Positions 6,591-9,227 of a DNA stretch of 9,227 bases are shown here, one piece after another. The translations under genes were made by a program, and so were the position numbers. The notes under the pieces were generated by a model. The model did not search any database and was not told the DNA's origin. It saw only the letters and a list, made by a program, of their open reading frames with translations. Location of the stretch: NCBI GenBank assembly GCA_045638565.1, contig JAZUBN010000075.1, forward strand, positions 1-9,227. Reading direction: 5' to 3'. Numbering within the stretch: the first letter of the stretch is position 1; every line of letters starts with the position of its first letter. The DNA is from SIG471 sp045638565 (GTDB taxonomy: Bacteria; Bacillota; Clostridia; Oscillospirales; Butyricicoccaceae).

Positions 6591-6619
6591 TTGACTTTTC
6601 AAAAAAGCTATGCTATACT
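6591..6619 (+). promoter_or_regulatory. Sigma-A promoter of the tRNA-Pro gene, extended -10
   Basis: TTGACT (6591-6596), a 17-nt spacer and TATACT (6614-6619) preceded by TGC, an extended -10 TGn. The start should lie near 6626, giving a 5' leader of about 34 nt before the tRNA. In this leader CGTTGT (6626-6631) can pair with ACAACG (6650-6655), or GTTGT with ACAAC (6637-6641). Confidence 0.9.
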
Positions 6620-6659
6620 AATAAACGTTGTGAGGGACAACACACCGAAACAACGAAAT

Positions 6660-6736
6660 CGAGATGTAGCTCAGTTTGGTAGAGCGCCTGCTTTGGGAGC
6701 AGGAAGCCGCAGGTTCAAGTCCTGTCATCTCGACCA
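6660..6736 (+). tRNA. tRNA-Pro (anticodon UGG)
   Basis: A full cloverleaf can be drawn. The acceptor stem CGAGATG (6660-6666) pairs with CATCTCG (6726-6732), followed by discriminator A and an encoded CCA (6734-6736). The D stem GCTC/GAGC surrounds a loop with GG. The anticodon stem CCTGC/GCAGG (6687-6691/6699-6703) holds loop TTTGGGA with anticodon TGG at 6694-6696, decoding proline CCN codons. The variable loop has five bases, and the T arm GCAGG-TTCAAGT-CCTGT has one G-U pair. It is a single-gene unit with its own promoter and terminator. The terminator is also the start of the tandem repeat array. Confidence 0.98.
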
Positions 6737-6874
6737 CAGCCACCTCTTTTACGGTGGCTTTAATTTTGACTTCCGCACCATCGCGTGTGCATATATATAA
6801 TGATCACCTCGACAACCTACCAATTCTGCCGAGGTTTTCTTATGCCAACATGGTCTTCGGACCTTTAATATAGA
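6736..6874. repeat. Array unit 1, containing the tRNA terminator
   Basis: 139 bp. Its first hairpin is the tRNA terminator and is 3 nt longer than in later units. The ACCTCG/CGAGGT hairpin is at 6806-6811/6830-6835 and the UUCG-loop hairpin at 6852-6863. Confidence 0.85.
6738..6769 (+). terminator. Terminator of the tRNA-Pro gene
   Basis: AGCCACC (6738-6744) pairs with GGTGGCT (6753-6759) across an 8-nt loop, followed by TTAATTTT. The same hairpin, slightly changed, recurs in each unit of the array downstream. Confidence 0.85.
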
Positions 6875-7010
6875 ACAGCCGCTTTTACAGTGGCATTCAC
6901 TTTGACTTCCGCACCATCGCGTGTGCATATATATAATGATCACCTCGACAACCTACCAATTCTGCCGAGGTTTTCTTATGCCAATACGGTCTTCGGACCT
7001 TTAATATAGA
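6875..7010. repeat. Array unit 2
   Basis: 136 bp. First hairpin GCCGC (6878-6882) with GTGGC (6890-6894), one G-U pair on the plus strand. The UUCG-loop hairpin is at 6988-6999. Confidence 0.85.
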
Positions 7011-7145
7011 ACCGCCGCTTTTACAGTGGCATTCACTTTGACTTCCGCACCATCGCGTGTGCATATATATAATGATCACCTCGACAACCTATCAATTCTG
7101 CCGAGGTTTTCTTATGCCAATATGGCCTACGGCCTTTAATATAGA
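7011..7145. repeat. Array unit 3, with changed third hairpin
   Basis: 135 bp. The third hairpin reads GGCC-TAC-GGCC (7124-7134) instead of GGTC-TTCG-GACC. A U-A pair has become C-G on both sides and the loop is one base shorter, which accounts for the shorter period. Confidence 0.85.
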
Positions 7146-7237
7146 ACAGCCGCTTTCATAGTGGCATTCACTTTGACTTCCGCACCATCGCGTGTGTATA
7201 TATAATGATAACCTCGAACCTACCAAGTCGGGGTTTT
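7146..7237. repeat. Array unit 4, truncated and ending in a terminator
   Basis: The unit stops after the second hairpin, whose loop side is shortened compared with units 1-3. The rest of the 136-bp unit, including the third hairpin, is missing. Confidence 0.8.
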
Positions 7238-7246
7238 TCTTTTTTA
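7210..7246 (+). terminator. Strong plus-strand terminator ending the repeat array
   Basis: AACCTCGA (7210-7217) pairs with TCGGGGTT (7228-7235) with one U-G pair, loop of 10 nt, followed by TTTCTTTTTT. It is the remodelled second hairpin of the last array unit and would stop any transcript that passed through the array. Confidence 0.8.
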
Positions 7247-7282
7247 TTCACATATTTTCCACACCCTGTTTATAATAAAATT

Positions 7283-7314
7283 AAAGCACCCTCGATATGA
7301 GAGTGCTTTTTATT
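7283..7314 (-). terminator. Terminator of the LtaS-like gene, probably bidirectional
   Basis: AAAGCACxCTC (7283-7293) pairs with GAGxGTGCTTT (7299-7309), 5-nt loop. The odd position is C-A on the plus strand but U-G on the minus strand, giving a continuous 11-bp stem for the leftward gene, whose stop codon is 5 nt away. T-rich tails lie on both sides (TTTTATTTT plus, AATTTTATT minus). Confidence 0.85.
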
Positions 7315-9227
7315 TTATCCGAATAAGTGTCTGTAATAGTCGTGAGTCAGGACTCCTTCGCAGAAGCGCATTTTATTTCTCACAACAGATTTTATATTTT
7401 TTACATAATCTTCAGGAAGCTCAATACTTTCATCTGCCGGGACAAACTCGCCGCTTTTTGAGTAATACTTGCCGTATTCTGTCTTCCAGTCATAGTTTGT
7501 ATTGAACATCAAAGCAGGTGCATCAGACAGTACATCGCGTCCCACCATCAGACGGGAATCAAATTCTGTGCCAAAAAGATTTGAAAGTGTCGGAATAATA
7601 TCAAGACTTGATGTCGGAGCATCAATGATTATCGGCTCCATATCCTCAAGGCAACCGCTCCACAGGATGAGCGCTGAGTGATCGCGTTCAAAATAATCGG
7701 TTACATTATAGCCGTAAAGCTCAGAAAGATTAGGCATATCACCCAATTTGCCGTCTGCATCAAGTCCATAAGGGAAATGGTCTGTGGAAATGCAGATTAC
7801 AGTATCGTCTGCAATGCCCTTTGCCTCAAGTTCACTTACAAGATGAGCCATGGCATCTTCAAACTCGAGATTTGCCGCAAAATATCCCTTAACATCGTCG
7901 GAATAAGGAAGATGCTCCACCCTGCTCCAGTTTTTAGCTGTCATCGAGTTACTTCCCTTTGTATAATCGCTATGGCCGCTGACAGACATATAGTAAACAT
8001 TGAATGGCTGCTTATCTATATATGTTGGCAGAGTACCTGCAATCATTTCAAGGTCGCTCTGCGGCCACTTATTTTTGACGAATTCTTCCATACCATTGCC
8101 GTAGCCCATAAAACCATCAGAATAACCAAGATTGTTGTGAGTTATATCACGGCTGTAATATGTGTAGGAATTATTGTGGAAAGCCTTGCCGTAATAGCCA
8201 AGGCGATCGAGCTGGCTGCCCATTGTGAAATAGTTGAGATTATCTGCTGTATTTTTGAAGGACATACCGCCGTCTGTAGGCAGCATGGAGAAGATATTCT
8301 GATATTCGCCGCCTGTTGTACCTGCCGATGCCGGCTGATAATAATCGTTGAAATTGATACCCTTTGTGGCAAGACGATAAAGTGTTGGTGTAAGCTCCTC
8401 GTCAATTACTTCCTTCGAAAAAGCTTCGGCGCTTATCATAATAAGATTCTTGCCTTTGAAAAGACCTGTATATTCATTCTGCTTTGACGGAGTAAGCGAT
8501 GCCACATAGGCATCGAGTTCTTCGATTTCAGCAGAACCTTCTCTGTCGAGCGGAAGATCCATCTGATTGAAGCCATATTCCTTTGGCGCTTCGGTTGGGG
8601 CTTCTGTTGCCTCAGTAGTATCCTCTGACGGATTTTCCAAAGGAGCTTCTGTTGCAGCAGTTGTTGGGATGACTTCCATATTCACATTTTCAAAGCCTTT
8701 GTCATTTCCGCCTGAAGTGAAGTTTTCCACATCAAGTCGAATACCTGTCAGAAGACCGAAATTACCGACAGCCGATTGAAAATTATATTGTTCCGAATAA
8801 ACAGGACCGGCTATATTATTATTTGTAACACATACCAGCGCAAGCACAAACGAAATAACTGCTGAAGTTATCGACACAATGCGTTCAGCTGAATAGTTTT
8901 CTTCCATGATAATTCTATTGCGGTATACAATAAAAAGAATTGTCGGAATAAGGAAAAGCGCTATAATCATAAGTCCTGACGGAGCAAAGATAAGTTCGAG
9001 CACCTTCCCGCCGAATCCACCTACAACATCTCCTGCACCGCCTGTAACTGTTTTCAGATCGTAGAATATCTTAAAGTACTTGTAAACAAAATATTCAACA
9101 AGGAATATCACCGCTGTGCCAAAAAGAATAAGGCTTGTTATTATGTGGTTTATTCCCTTCTTATTAAATAGTGTACATATAATCCCGCAGACAAAGCCAT
9201 AGGCTATTGTAAATAATAATATGTAAC
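7315..9227 (-). CDS. LtaS-type membrane sulfatase/phosphoglycerol transferase family protein, 5' partial
   Basis: The frame stays open to the right edge, so 636 residues of the C-terminal part are visible; a GTG at 9111 is internal. At least four membrane helices lie at fragment residues about 1-20, 27-55, 77-101 and 117-134. A low-complexity linker rich in Thr/Glu/Ala/Pro at about 186-215 joins them to an extracellular alkaline-phosphatase-superfamily domain. Metal and catalytic motifs are ISAEAF (Glu267), AGTTGGEY (Thr303 or Thr304 as nucleophile), SVSGHSDY (His418) and STDHFPYG (Asp482-His483). FHNNSYTYYSRD (His350, Arg359) resembles the glycerol-phosphate pocket of LtaS, with the same nine-residue His-Arg spacing. 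Family members move phosphoglycerol from lipid to teichoic acid or glycolipid on the outer face. The exact product here is uncertain, and the Ala-Glu context departs from classical LtaS. Confidence 0.88.
   Translation of the reverse strand, partial: YILLFTIAYGFVCGIICTLFNKKGINHIITSLILFGTAVIFLVEYFVYKYFKIFYDLKTVTGGAGDVVGGFGGKVLELIFAPSGLMIIALFLIPTILFIVYRNRIIMEENYSAERIVSITSAVISFVLALVCVTNNNIAGPVYSEQYNFQSAVGNFGLLTGIRLDVENFTSGGNDKGFENVNMEVIPTTAATEAPLENPSEDTTEATEAPTEAPKEYGFNQMDLPLDREGSAEIEELDAYVASLTPSKQNEYTGLFKGKNLIMISAEAFSKEVIDEELTPTLYRLATKGINFNDYYQPASAGTTGGEYQNIFSMLPTDGGMSFKNTADNLNYFTMGSQLDRLGYYGKAFHNNSYTYYSRDITHNNLGYSDGFMGYGNGMEEFVKNKWPQSDLEMIAGTLPTYIDKQPFNVYYMSVSGHSDYTKGSNSMTAKNWSRVEHLPYSDDVKGYFAANLEFEDAMAHLVSELEAKGIADDTVICISTDHFPYGLDADGKLGDMPNLSELYGYNVTDYFERDHSALILWSGCLEDMEPIIIDAPTSSLDIIPTLSNLFGTEFDSRLMVGRDVLSDAPALMFNTNYDWKTEYGKYYSKSGEFVPADESIELPEDYVKNIKSVVRNKMRFCEGVLTHDYYRHLFG

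Larger units (their letters stand above)
6736..7237. repeat. Tandem array of 136-bp units (3 complete, 1 truncated) behind tRNA-Pro
   Basis: The marker TTGACTTCCGCACC recurs with its TTG at 6766, 6902, 7038 and 7173, that is spacings of 136, 136 and 135 bp. Each full unit has, in order: a GCCGC/GTGGC-type hairpin; the TTGACTTCCGCACCATCGCG block with a TATATATAAT run; an ACCTCG...CGAGGT hairpin followed by TTTTCTT; and a short hairpin at GGTC-TTCG-GACC followed by TTTAATATAGAA. The first unit overlaps the tRNA terminator. The unit length is not a multiple of three and the minus-strand ORFs across it change frame from unit to unit, so it is not coding. It could be a structured RNA, an intergenic repeat family expanded in place, or the remnant of a duplicated tRNA locus. 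Confidence 0.93.

Noticed and set aside
6531..6873. Plus-strand ORFs of 89 and 65 codons running through the tRNA gene
   Set aside because: They overlap the tRNA-Pro gene and give the familiar false peptide read from tRNA T arms (AAGSSPVIS).
6749..7079. Two minus-strand ORFs of 60 and 64 codons with near-identical sequence
   Set aside because: They are translations of the 136-bp repeat array; the period is not a multiple of three and there is no start signal, so the similarity comes from the repeat and not from protein duplication.
6660..7237. tRNA-Pro 3' end as an integration (att) site of a mobile element
   Set aside because: No integrase, no exact repeat of the tRNA 3' end downstream; the closest match (CACCTCGACAAC in the repeat units) is short and imperfect.
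6736..7237. CRISPR-like array
   Set aside because: Unit length of 136 bp, no alternation of short repeats with unique spacers, and no cas genes in the window.
7678..8487. Plus-strand ORF of 269 codons opposite the LtaS-like gene
   Set aside because: Antisense shadow; Cys- and Ile-rich translation without a family pattern, while the minus strand carries all catalytic motifs.

Overview
The window looks like a piece of chromosome from an anaerobic low-to-mid-GC Firmicute, most likely a Ruminococcus-like member of the Oscillospiraceae. Three things point there. It has a single-chain glycyl-tRNA synthetase of about 464 residues. It has a Thr-Glu-Ala-Pro rich linker in an extracellular enzyme. It has a CCTCCGTCAGCC-type palindromic element that I recall as common in gut Clostridia (from memory, not searched). 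Most of the content is ordinary housekeeping or conserved-hypothetical material.

Layout: (1) 1-2265, plus strand: the C-terminal part of an M20 amidohydrolase runs off the left edge, followed 3 nt later by a TRIC/UPF0126 membrane protein. A hairpin then precedes a DUF554 membrane protein. (2) 2275-2363: a short palindromic repeat and a bidirectional terminator between convergent transcription units. (3) 6154 down to 2368, minus strand: a compact four-gene operon led by glyS from a near-consensus promoter, then a DUF3810 membrane protein with an HExxH motif, an alpha/beta hydrolase and a GNAT acetyltransferase. These are joined by gaps of 2 nt and 9 nt and a 4-nt overlap. (4) 6155-6590: AT-rich DNA with no convincing protein gene, but with a promoter, an internal hairpin and a terminator on the minus strand that could define a small RNA of about 215 nt. 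(5) 6591-6759: a tRNA-Pro(UGG) gene with its own extended -10 promoter and terminator. (6) 6736-7246: a tandem array of three full units and one partial unit of about 136 bp, starting inside the tRNA terminator and ending in a strong terminator. (7) 7283-9227, minus strand: a terminator and an LtaS-type membrane phosphotransferase/sulfatase whose N-terminus is cut by the right edge.

The most unusual part is the repeat array behind the tRNA gene. Its units keep three hairpins, and one unit shows a paired base change that preserves a stem, which suggests RNA-level or structural constraint. I see no defence locus, CRISPR array, transposase, integrase or biosynthetic cluster. Function for the array and for the 6180-6397 candidate RNA is inference only.
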